From Dromaius novaehollandiae (lineage: Eukaryota > Chordata > Aves > Casuariiformes > Dromaiidae), in the NCBI RefSeq assembly GCF_036370855.1, contig NC_088105.1, positions 7,383,619 through 7,447,618 on the forward strand: a stretch of DNA of 64,000 nt. Reading direction: 5' to 3'. The notes below the pieces were generated by a model. That model saw only the letters and a list, made by a program, of their open reading frames with translations. It was not told the DNA's origin and did not search any database. The stretch's first letter is position 1, and every line of letters begins with the position of its first letter. A program made the translations under genes and the position numbers. Shown here piece by piece: positions 40,201 through 48,200 of the stretch.

Positions 40201-43200
40201 TAGGTTCGGCAAACTATTCTTTGCTACTTAAAGAAAAAGATTCAGTGAAAAGCAAAAAAAACCAAATAAGAACATTTTGTAATTATTTTGTCCCTTCAGT
40301 ATTAACAACTTTTGAGCTAATTTATGCTCAGAAGAAAGTTCTCACCTTTCATTAGTGTAAAAAAGTAGAAAAAAAATTGGCTGTAAACTCCAACTATCAT
40401 AGTGATGTTGTCTCATCTCTTACACATACATTAAGATCAATAGGTATGCACAGGAAGAACCACCACTGCACTAATATGCCTCATGTCCTGGTTTTTCTCA
40501 CCCTTCTAAGAAAAACCTTACTTTCTCCCCTGTATTATCCCATTCTCAACAGTCAAGATTCTTCTGTTGCACTAGAACAGATCTCACATGCCTGCGACTT
40601 CCCCAATTCCATGACTATCATTGGTAACCGCAAGTTCAAGAAGTTATCCAACATTTTAGATGTTTTCCTTATTTTAGGCAAATCAAAACCAACCGGGTAA
40701 AGCACAGTGAAAAAATACCATACACAAATCTAACAGTAAAAACATATGGAAGTTGTGGAGGGATAAGAGGGCCGATAGTCTATTCACGGCTAATCAGAAA
40801 ACTCCCCAATTTCAATTTACTGATCTATGCCTATCTGAACTCAAACAACTTCCTCCTCCTCCCCGCTTCATCTACCAGCCCAAAACTTTGGTCCATATTC
40901 CAATTCTGAAGACAGACAGACAGAAAAGCCACATGTGTCTATTGATAATGAAAGACTGCTCATATACATTTGTCATCTGGCAGCTTCTACGTTAAAGTTA
41001 CTGCCAAATGAGGTACAGCCATTCATTTTAATCCACAGAAGACTCACTTCTAATATATGCAGTCTGATACCATATTGTAGCTATTTATACATATGATACA
41101 AAAAAAAATTAATACAAACTACATAAGCCATACCAATCATTATGTTTGAATAATGGTTACGATAAGCAGAGACGAGCTGTGAAACAGACTCAGCAAACCA
41201 GCAGAGACACCGCTTTTTAAGGTTTGCGCGGCAATCTAACCCCAGCAATCTTAACACAACCTTTTACTCAGAAAAAAAATACAGAAACTAGATTGGGGAT
41301 AGCAGCCCCAATCAATCAAGCTTCCTGATAAAGGATACTTCTTTGTAGCAGAACAAACTTGAAGAGCTGCTCTATCCGAGATCTCCTCCTCCGCAGGTTT
41401 CCAGAGCCGCCTTTTAGTCACAGACTTTTCCACTGAGAAGATTAGCTAAAGATGAAAGAAGCATTATGGATTTTTCCACACAAATAATGTGTTACAATTC
41501 CTCAAAAACAGTCTTGCACTAAAGTTCTAAAGCTGAATGATATAGTAATTATGGATGAACCGGAAATACAGCTTATACATCAAAATTAAGACATTAAAAG
41601 AACTTTTAACATAGATTCAAAGGCAAGTACTCTAGGGCAAAGTTGCCTGTGCGACCTTAATTCAGCCTCTTTATAAACTGAAGCAAACAATATACATTCA
41701 CATATTCACCTTGTACATTTCAAATGAGGCTTTTTACTTTGCAAAATATTACAACTTTATGCTTAAAAGTTGAGGATCAGGAAAGAGACTTGTGCAAAAA
41801 AAAAAAAAGGAACTATTATAGTTCAAAAAATAGGAACAAATCTGAATTCAGCAACTGCTCACCTTTTCTCATTGGCAAGTAGCTTCAGTAATCACAACTG
41901 AGACTCGATTATACTGTACTAGAAATGTATCCTAGTGCTGAAATTGAATCTTGGGCCTAAGACTTCAAATAGTACTTGTGTTAAAATTACTTACTATGCT
42001 TATCTCATAAAATAGATAAAATGAACCTGTATCTATAGAATAGAAACTTTTTTTTAAAAAAAAGCCACCATGTGGCACGAGACTCCCCTACATCAAAAAT
42101 GCATTTTAATCCTACCAGACAGTAGCATGTTTGAAGTAGTTTTTAAACATAATCCCAAACACTTAAGGCAAATACTACTTCTATATAGAATATTCCTTTT
42201 CAAGAAATCAAAAATAAAGATTTCTCAACATTCTAAAACCACTAGTCTAAACAATTCAGTCAATCAAAAAGCTATCATGGTATCATCATCATTAACAACT
42301 CTGCCTCAAGGCTTAGTACGAGCAACGTTAAAGATATTTTCCTTAAGCCATAGTATCACATTTTTAGTACAACTGTAATAAGACAATGTTTGAGGAACTG
42401 CTATTGCAGTAGCAAACACCACAAGAAACAGAAAGCCAGTTAATCCAGGCTGTGGTACAGTTCCAAAGGATACAGATTACTGAGGCTTCAGAGTACCTCA
42501 GAATTATAAGTCAAACCAGAATGTTTTTGCTGCTTTAATTCTAAAGCCAAAGGAGCATATAAAGCCAAGACAACGATGATAGAAAAATCACTCCGCTACA
42601 GACATAAAAATATCCTTTTCTTTACTCTAGAAAGCCCACTTACCTTGCGCAAAGCATTATGACTATCTTTTGCCAGTTCTGGAGCTGCAATAATAAATAC
42701 ACCAAGAACTAACAAGCCTCCAGGAAGCATTCTAGAAACCTTAAAAATAGAAATGCATATGTATTAATAGGAATCAGAGATCTAGGAACTGTGTGACTTG
42801 ATGCACCATGACTTTCCAATGAAACAATTATGCATGCAGAACAAATGAAATAAGCATGACTGTTTTTCACTTACACATTTCTCTGAAATAGAGGAATAGA
42901 ATATCTTGCAAATTTTATTGCTTAAGTCTATTAAGTCCTCTGTTTCAACATAAAGCTTAAGAACAAGAAATACTAATATTTTGGTTTAATTAATATATGA
43001 ACAGAGAGTGAATAAGAAGGTGCCTTTACTTTGAGGATAAGGCTAGAGATTACAGAAGGGATGATGACTGCTGCATCTCTTATTTACTTTCTGTTCTTCC
43101 CATCCCCTTCATTAATTCATATTGCGATACCTGGCTGGCGTGTGCAGTTACCCATTCTTCATCAATGGATGCCAGTTTTGAAGGATTTACGTTGATTTCA

Positions 43201-43797
43201 TTTTGCTCTTCCTTTGGAGGTGTTCGAACAGCCCGAATTACATAGTCTCTTTGTGAGGAACACTTTAAAACGCACCAATATAAACAAACATAACATAAGG
43301 TTGATATCAAGTTAGAGAATATACCGTATAATACAGAGTAACTGTAAGGGCTCTTTTACAGAACGCATAGTTAAATTCTATAATAATCTGTTCCAAAAAC
43401 ACTTCCTTCACAAATATCTTTTCTTTGCCTTAAAAGTCTTGCAAGAGGCAAGTTTAATCTTTAAAATTTTCATTTTAATTTTTTGTGTCATGTCTTTTAA
43501 AAAAAGACTTTAGAAGAATTTCGAATTATCAGAGGATACCGCAAAGCATTTATAGAAGTCCCCTCCGGAGAGAGTACCTCTCTCCTGCTTCATACAAGCT
43601 CAGTGTGAGGCTAACAGACTTAACCCAAATGATAAAAGCCAGTGTAGCTGTCTCCTATTACTATGAATGGAACAAACTTCACAATAACACACACTTACCT
43701 GTCCTATTAACAAGCCTGTGACATAAGGCTTTAATTTTGTGCTGAGGTCTGAAAGATATTGCCCAACAGCTTCCTCGACAATGTAAGTTCTACCCAT
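28141..43797 (-). CDS. ODR4: ODR4 (C1orf27) GPCR localization factor homolog, 13 coding exons
   Basis: ODR4 is an ER membrane protein first defined in nematodes as needed to deliver odorant receptors to cilia; in vertebrates it also anchors the UFM1 protease UFSP2 at the ER. Thirteen coding exons joined in phase give 446 residues plus stop; human has about 454. Landmarks are MGRTYIVEEAVGQYL at the start, GLLIGQ|CSSQRDYV, MLPGGLLVLGVFII, CRTYDVQDPK, FLINGQVKD, KRDIINTLSDRCEILFEDL, VLPQRLFVPVAGSSVMLSDY, and a C-terminal hydrophobic membrane segment (VVIAAAVAVF...) ending NYFSD. Exons on the + axis: 43699-43797, 43131-43262, 42644-42739, 41339-41445, 40182-40218, 39921-40061, 39157-39252, 38559-38624, 37048-37176, 36309-36399, 34561-34746, 29435-29527, 28141-28208. 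Intron 5 has U12-type signals. The gene is divergent from TPR across a CpG island. Confidence 0.97.
29435..29527 (-). CDS. ODR4: ODR4 exon 13
   Basis: Residues 394-424 plus one base: VDVCPVTDNKDDTEQKQLTK, then ATLLLKLQQNM. The acceptor is TCCACGCAG|TT and the donor ATGG|GTATGT. The insert is shorter than in human, where a serine-rich stretch precedes the conserved LLLKLQQN. Confidence 0.93.
29528..34560 (-). other. ODR4: ODR4 intron 12, largest intron
   Basis: A 5-kb AT-rich intron without recognised exons on either strand. It contains the 12-bp minisatellite at 30205-30366, a CTCF-like motif beside it, and a poly(T) run near 32424-32437. Open frames of 117 and 121 codons inside it come from the stop-free repeat. 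Confidence 0.8.
30205..30366. repeat. 12-bp GA-rich minisatellite, 13 perfect units
   Basis: The unit GGGCGAGAGAGA is repeated 13 times without a visible difference (30205-30360) and followed by GAGAGA. As 12 is divisible by three and the unit has no stops, all six frames stay open and would give RERG-, ERAR- or LSRP-type peptides; this is not coding evidence. In the ODR4 pre-mRNA the array reads as (UCUCUCUCGCCC)n, which is rich in PTB-type UCUCU motifs. Perfect identity suggests recent expansion and probable length polymorphism. Confidence 0.95.
34561..34746 (-). CDS. ODR4: ODR4 exon 12
   Basis: The remainder of residue 332 to residue 393 plus one base: NFEREYRVLPQRLFVPV, AGSSVMLSDYKF and a helical ERFVELLDQAVQ stretch ending HIAEEANT. 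The acceptor is TTCTTCTAG|AT and the donor ACAG|GTAAAT. The 5-kb intron that follows holds the minisatellite. Confidence 0.96.
35474..35499. repeat. (AC)13 microsatellite
   Basis: A perfect dinucleotide tract in ODR4 intron 11, probably length-variable. Confidence 0.95.
36309..36399 (-). CDS. ODR4: ODR4 exon 11
   Basis: Residues 302-331 plus one base: ALKRDIINTLSDRCEILFED, then LIINEGLGKK. The acceptor is CTTTGCAG|GC and the donor AAAA|GTAGGA. Confidence 0.95.
37048..37176 (-). CDS. ODR4: ODR4 exon 10
   Basis: Residues 259-301: SQGSNRRSTATVQVCSGSIN, LKGAVKCRAYIH and NNKPKVKEAIQ. The acceptor is ATTTTTCAG|TC and the donor CAG|GTAGAG, phase 0. Confidence 0.96.
38559..38624 (-). CDS. ODR4: ODR4 exon 9
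   Basis: Residues 237-258: KKLRGNIQSSTQFSDVKVLT, then QL. The acceptor is TCTCTCAG|AA and the donor CTG|GTAAGT. The 66-nt phase-0 exon could be skipped without changing frame. Confidence 0.94.
39157..39252 (-). CDS. ODR4: ODR4 exon 8
   Basis: Residues 205-236: NGLNRWSKQIEDSVFLINGQ, then VKDNDTELLEGL. The acceptor is TTCTTAAAG|AA and the donor CTG|GTGAGT, phase 0. The FLINGQVKD block is strongly conserved. Confidence 0.95.
39921..40061 (-). CDS. ODR4: ODR4 exon 7
   Basis: Residues 158-204: SSAKPADWKYQSALSACWL, the TVNVNIHIPL strand, and DLEKNTK. The acceptor is ACTTCTAG|AG and the donor AAG|GTAACT, phase 0. Confidence 0.95.
40182..40218 (-). CDS. ODR4: ODR4 exon 6, 37-nt microexon-sized
   Basis: Only 37 nt, encoding KIVCRTYDVQDPK with the first lysine split across the intron. 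The acceptor AGCAAAG|AATAG has no pyrimidine tract next to it, as expected for a U12 intron. The donor is AAG|GTAAGC. It matches the human CRTYDIHDPK segment. Confidence 0.93.
40219..41338 (-). other. ODR4: ODR4 intron 5 with U12-type signals (GT-AG)
   Basis: The donor GTATCCTTT (41338-41330) fits the U12 consensus exactly. A branch-site-like TTCTTTAAG (40235-40227) matches 7 of 9 positions of TTCCTTRAY, with the branch A nine bases before the exon. There is no pyrimidine tract between it and the terminal AG. Phase forces the AAAG|A acceptor: the nearer TTTAAG|T would give an early stop. Confidence 0.85.
41339..41445 (-). CDS. ODR4: ODR4 exon 5, followed by a U12-type donor
   Basis: Residues 110-144 plus two bases: LIFSVEKSVTKRRLW to LQVCSATKK. 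The acceptor is CATCTTTAG|CTA. The exon ends AAGAA and the intron starts GTATCCTTT, the minor-spliceosome donor consensus. Confidence 0.94.
42644..42739 (-). CDS. ODR4: ODR4 exon 4
   Basis: Residues 78-109: VSRMLPGGLLVLGVFIIA, then PELAKDSHNALRK. It contains the most hydrophobic internal stretch of the protein. The acceptor is TTTTTAAG|GT and the donor AAG|GTAAGT, phase 0. Confidence 0.95.
43131..43262 (-). CDS. ODR4: ODR4 exon 3
   Basis: Residues 34-77, from CSSQRDYVIRAVRTPPKEEQ to DEEWVTAHASQ. The acceptor is TTTTAAAG|TG and the donor CAG|GTATCG. The exon has 132 nt, phase 0 at both ends, so skipping it would keep the frame. Confidence 0.95.
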
Positions 43798-43833
43798 TAC
43801 TGCAGGTTTAGAGTTAGGTATTGTAGTTTCAAC
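43699..43833 (-). CDS. ODR4: ODR4 exon 2, carries the start codon
   Basis: The acceptor TTTTTTAG at 43834 precedes 36 nt of 5' UTR and the ATG at 43797-43795 (GTAATGG). It encodes residues 1-33, MGRTYIVEEA to GLLIGQ, and ends CAG|GTAAGT, phase 0. The first exon is inferred to be untranslated and to lie in the CpG island. Confidence 0.95.
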
Positions 43834-44526
43834 CTAAAAAACAAATAATTTATAAAGTCAAAGAAAGTACATGCACTACACTGACTCCCCAAAAATAAAA
43901 GTCTCAGAAGAAGATCCCAAATATATTAATATGATTTTAACTGTCATCAAAGGGTTGATTAGTTAAGTAGCTTTAAGACCTGCAAGATATTTTCAAAAAG
44001 AAAATAGTCTTGTTCTATACTATACAAAGTTCATTTTGGCCTAACTTGAAAGAAAAAGTTTAAACACCTGTCACTGAAAGGACACAGCAAGTCAAACAAG
44101 CAAAGGCTAAGAAAAACATGTTTCCAAGCAAGAACTTTTTGCTACATCACGTTTCATCAGAAGACAGAACATAAATTGTTCGCTTTTGCATTCAGCCTCC
44201 TCTTCGACAGACTTGCCACATTTCGCATTTCCATTTACACAGACTGCACCCAAATTCCAAGGCCGTTCTTGAGCCGCTGGGAGGAAAGCGCCTGCGTGCT
44301 CTCCCAAGGGCCGCCCTTACAACCGCCTTCAGGGGCCGCACGAACCCAGAAGCCGGGCAGCGCCACAGCCTCCCCTCCCGGCACACCAACTCCCCGAAAA
44401 CGGCTTCACGCGTTTGATCTAAGATTTTCACAACGATTAACGGGCGAAACGCTCGAGTCAAAGAGCCCGGGCCGGGGGGAGGGGGCGTCACCCACCTCAC
44501 CTCACCTCACCTCACCTCACCTCACC
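43834..44526 (-). other. ODR4: Inferred ODR4 intron 1 (5' UTR intron)
   Basis: It extends from the tandem GTGAG donor array to the acceptor TTTTTTAG just before exon 2. It contains no in-phase coding signal. The 5' limit may shift by up to 30 bases depending on which tandem donor is used. Confidence 0.5.
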
Positions 44527-44528
44527 TC
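44494..44528 (-). repeat. ODR4: (GAGGT)7 array forming tandem splice donors, inferred ODR4 exon 1 donor
   Basis: Seven ACCTC units on the + strand read on the ODR4 strand as CTGAGGTGAGGTGAGG and so on. Each unit offers a GAG|GT donor; six continue GTGAGG and the last GTGGGT. Possible exon ends are 44526, 44521, 44516, 44511, 44506, 44501 and 44496. The array lies in the CpG island on the ODR4 side, upstream of the acceptor at 43834, where the donor of an untranslated first exon is needed. It being the donor used is inference. Confidence 0.6.
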
Positions 44529-44678
44529 AGCCTGCGCCGGGCCGCGCAGCTCCCCGCCCGAGCCGTAACGGCAACACCAGCAGGCGCCGCCTCAGGTAGC
44601 CGCACGCCGAGGCGACCCCGGCGCGACGTCACCAGCGCGCGCAGCTCCCCCGCCGTCCAACGGCCTCCGCAGCCGAGC

Positions 44679-44686
44679 GCGGGAAA
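44679..44686 (-). promoter_or_regulatory. E2F-type site
   Basis: GCGGGAAA on the + strand is TTTCCCGC on the minus strand, an exact match to TTTSSCGC. It lies within the divergent promoter on the ODR4 side. Confidence 0.5.
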
Positions 44687-44909
44687 AGGGCGCGCAGCCC
44701 CGGCGTCAGCGCCGGCAGCGCCACGCTTTGTGTGGCGGAAGCCGTAGTGCTTTTCTACCGCACCTCCCCGACGCGCAGGGCACCTCGGAAGACCGACGGG
44801 CTTCACGGCAAAGCCTCTGACACGTCTTTCTCGACTTCAGCGGCTCCTACACGTCAACTAGCAGCGAAAGCCTCACTCAAAATGGCGGAAAGAGGTGCAC
44901 TACCGGCAA

Positions 44910-44917
44910 CGGAAGTG
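44910..44917 (+). promoter_or_regulatory. ETS-family site
   Basis: CGGAAGTG, the core ETS/GABP element, lies in the TPR-proximal part of the CpG island. Confidence 0.5.
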
Positions 44918-44948
44918 CTTGATAGCGCCTCTCCCGGCGGCCTGGAGA

Positions 44949-44961
44949 ACTACAGTTCCCA
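44949..44961 (+). promoter_or_regulatory. ZNF143 site
   Basis: ACTACAGTTCCCA is an exact match to the ZNF143 core (ACTACANTTCCCA), a motif typical of divergent CpG-island promoters. It lies 128 bases upstream of the TPR start codon. Confidence 0.7.
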
Positions 44962-44989
44962 TAGTTCCACCGCAGCCGGCCCGCCTGCT

Positions 44990-45019
44990 TGCGCATGCGA
45001 CGGGTTCGCGCGTGCGCGG
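44990..45019 (+). promoter_or_regulatory. Two NRF1 sites
   Basis: TGCGCATGCGA (44990-45000) and CGCGCGTGCGCGG (45007-45019) both match the NRF1 palindrome GCGCAYGCGC or its close variant. The pair lies 70-100 bases before the TPR ATG, as is usual just upstream of a start site. Confidence 0.65.
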
Positions 45020-45085
45020 TTCCTGCGTTGCGCCCGGTTGCGGCCAGGCCGGAAAGCAGTAGCCGCGGTTGCGGGGGTTGCTTCC

Positions 45086-45096
45086 AAGATGGCGGC
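45086..45096 (+). promoter_or_regulatory. YY1 site over the TPR start codon
   Basis: AAGATGGCGGC is a perfect downstream YY1 element overlapping the ATG, a common arrangement in genes encoding an MAA N-terminus. A second weaker copy, AAAATGGCGG, lies at 44879-44888. Confidence 0.55.
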
Positions 45097-45239
45097 GGTG
45101 CTGCAGCAGGTCCTGGAGCGGGCCGAGCTGAGCAAGCTGCCCAAGCCGGTGCAGGGCAAGCTGGAGCGCTTCCTGGCCGACCAGCAGAGCGAGATCGACG
45201 GGCTGCGAGCCCGGCATGAGCGCTTCAAGGTGGACAGCG
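45089..45239 (+). CDS. TPR: TPR exon 1
   Basis: ATG at 45089. Residues 1-50 plus one base: [20 protein letters not shown], then [12 protein letters not shown] and [11 protein letters not shown]. The donor is AGCG|GTGAGT. This frame stays open upstream through the CpG island. Confidence 0.95.
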
Positions 45240-48200
45240 GTGAGTGCTGGGCGGGGGGCGGCTGGGAAGGCGCAGGACGGGAGCAGGGGGCGGCGGCGGG
45301 CCCGGCACCGGGGCTGAAAGAACAGCTTATTTCCGAAAGACTTGTAATGAGCAGGGGTACGCTTCAGTCTGCTTTGGTCCTAGTCAGGGAGGGGAAATCA
45401 GGATGTGCCCACCCCGCTCTGAGGTGCTCTTAGGGTCACAGTTTTTCTGTCAGATTGCGTTTTGGAAAAATGGACCTTTCCAGATAGCCCGATGCTGATG
45501 GAGGTGAAGCCTCTGTATTGGTTTGGAGATTACTTGATCACAGGAAAGGCGATGCCAGCAGGGAGCTGGAGTAGAGGTGGGAGAAGAGTGTAGATGAACA
45601 TGCTGGGTAGGGCTGTGGATGTGAGTTACTTTATCAGGTAGGTGACACGCTTGTGCTTTAAACTTTCCCTCCACCTTTCCCTCAACCTTTCTGTCCTTGT
45701 TTTGTGATAAAAACCTTGCTCAGATAAACTGACGGATTGCCTTAATTTACACTAGGATTTATTAATTTAAGTAGGCTAGTCTCTTTTGTCTTTCTGCTTC
45801 TCAAATGTAGCAGGAGGGGTAGCATTATTTAAAATTGTAAGATACTACTAAGAAGCGTAAAATATGTAAAAATCCCTCAGTGCTTTTCTAGAAGTCCAGT
45901 ATGCCTGATAGAAAAGTTAGCTCTGGTTTTGCCAAGCATTTACAGTTAAGCTCTATGACACGGAGGAGTTCTGTTTCAGAAGTGTTTGTTAAACGCTTTC
46001 CAGATTTTATCTTGTGATACCTAGGCTTACGTGGTCTTTTTTATACCTGTGTAGAAATACTCCATGAGAAATTTTAAGTTGATGTAACAGAGCCCACACT
46101 ACGTGGTTGTGCTAATAAAACTGACTCTAGCTAAATCAAAAATATTAAGTATAAAAATTAATTAGATTTTTATTTTATGGCTCACGTTCAGAAACATTCG
46201 TTTTTGCATGTTAACAAAGTATATTAAGAAGTGTTAATCCAATGTAGAAAAATCTCTTTTGGCTTCAAAAAGACAGGTTTTCTTCTTTGAGTTCTACTAT
46301 AGTATTATTATTTTTAGGTATTTTCTTGATAAGTGCTGTTTTTTAATATAGTTGTTGATAAAGATGAGAAAAGTTGTTTTTTAGGCAGAGTCGACCTATC
46401 GTTGTTGTTTTGCAGAACAACAATACTTTGAAGTAGAAAAGCGTCTGGCTCAAAGTCAGGAGAGGCTGGTAAATGAGACGCAAGAATGTCAAACTCTCCG
46501 CGAGGAGCTTAAAAAACTTCGTAAGTGTAACTGCACATTCTTAAGACGGGACAAAATTTTTCATTCTGTAATCCAATGTTATATTGAAATGCTTAAAGCT
46601 TTAAGGAGGAGTTTAAAACCAGCTCATCAGCAACATTTGTTATTTCTGCAAATAAAGTGAGGTTTTGCTTTTTCGTTAAAGTTTTTTTATTTTTAATTGA
46701 AATTTCTGTTTAATGGGGGGAAAAAAAACTTGTATTTGCTTTCTGATTTTGGAATGATGTAAGATGATGGTCTTTATATTGATCTTGGCAATAAATGCCA
46801 CTGCCCTTAAGGGCTGCTTTAGTTTGCCACAATACTGCTCAGGACATCCAGTCCATTCATTGGATTTTTGTTTAGTGTAGTCTTGAATTCTTCCCTCTCT
46901 TTTCAATGTTGATAAGGGAAATGATGAATTAATTGCATCTGGAGAATGGGTTCTGTTGCAGTGGAGATACCTCACTACTACTGCTTCTCATTCAACAGAT
47001 GACCAGTTGAAGTCACTGAATGAGAAAAATAAAGAACTTGAAGCTGCTCAAGATCGTAACACAGCCATACAGGTACTGGAGGAACTAGGCAATAAGTTGA
47101 AAGACTGGTTCACCTCTCTGACTGCAACAAAGAATACAATGAAATTCCAAAGTAGACTGTAGTTACATCAGTACAAATATAGTTACGTTTGTTCAGGAAG
47201 GTTGTGTGCTTTTTGGATAAAATTCAGTTTTAACAAACTGAATTACGATGTACTTATGGCAGCACAGATACTGTTATTTCAGTTTGAGTAGACTGTTTCA
47301 TCTTAGTTGAAACCTGTTCCAAGGTTACTTAAGCTGACCCTTAAATCAAACAGTCGAAGCTGTGCTTCATATTGCAGCTTATCTAATGTTAAGCTGTAAA
47401 TTAAAGAGGAGATCTTTCTTCCCCATCCTTTTGCACACACTGGCACAGATTTCCTTGTGTTATGACTGAAAGTCACTTCAGCTGACCAATCCAGCAGGAT
47501 TCTGGAGCAGGAAGGGAAAATATTAGATTGATTTGTCCACCACGAGAAGATGTATCTGATGTTTCCCCAGAGAGGCTTACGTGGGCCCCTGAAGTGGTTT
47601 ATATTTCCACTTTAGAAGACAAAGGCAGTAGTAAAGCCTATAAATTGCCCAAGACTACTGATTTTTGTTTTATTTTATTTTGGTTTTGCATTTTGCACTT
47701 GTTTGTTTTCCTTGTTTCTTGCTTATTCTGTTACTGTTTGTTTAACACAAGTGTTTCAATGAACTTATAAACTAATTAACAAAATGGTCTTTCAAAGAAC
47801 ATTATAATTAGATGCAACTTTAAACAGTTATTGTTTGCTTTGGAGTTCTCTTAGGCCTTCAGTTCATTTCATCTGCTCTACATTCAAAGGTTTTCCTTCT
47901 GGTCTTCAGTCCAATACAGTGTCTTGCTATAACCAGAGAGAGCCTTGTTGCAGTCTGGACATCCCTATGCCAGTTAAAGAAAGGCATAGAGACTAGCTTT
48001 TCGGCATACAGGTCTTCTAAGCTGAATGATAATTCTCTCTTTTCTTTGCTACGTAATCTTATGCAATACTGGCATTTCACATGTAAGCACAAAGGGACAG
48101 CTGGGCATTAGTGTCAAAATGGTTTATGAAAAAATAGTTTAAGCTCACTGTTGGACATGGAAACTTGAAGGCACTAGAAGAAAGTGGTGTGTTAACCTGC

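Larger units (their letters stand above)
44230..45330. promoter_or_regulatory. CpG island with divergent ODR4/TPR promoter
   Basis: GC- and CpG-rich DNA in an otherwise AT-rich window, spanning the ODR4 and TPR 5' ends. No TATA box is seen. Motifs typical of housekeeping CpG promoters occur between about 44.55 and 45.1 kb: GC box CCCCGCCC (44552-44559), CRE-like CGACGTCA (44624-44631), E2F, ETS, ZNF143, two NRF1 and two YY1 sites. The order suggests ODR4 starts near 44.6-44.75 kb and TPR near 45.0-45.07 kb, but no start site can be read directly. Confidence 0.85.

Noticed and set aside
44192-44806. Minus- and plus-strand open frames of 94-130 codons in the CpG island
   Set aside because: GC-rich DNA has few stops; the frames conflict with the splice structure of ODR4 and TPR and have no homology.
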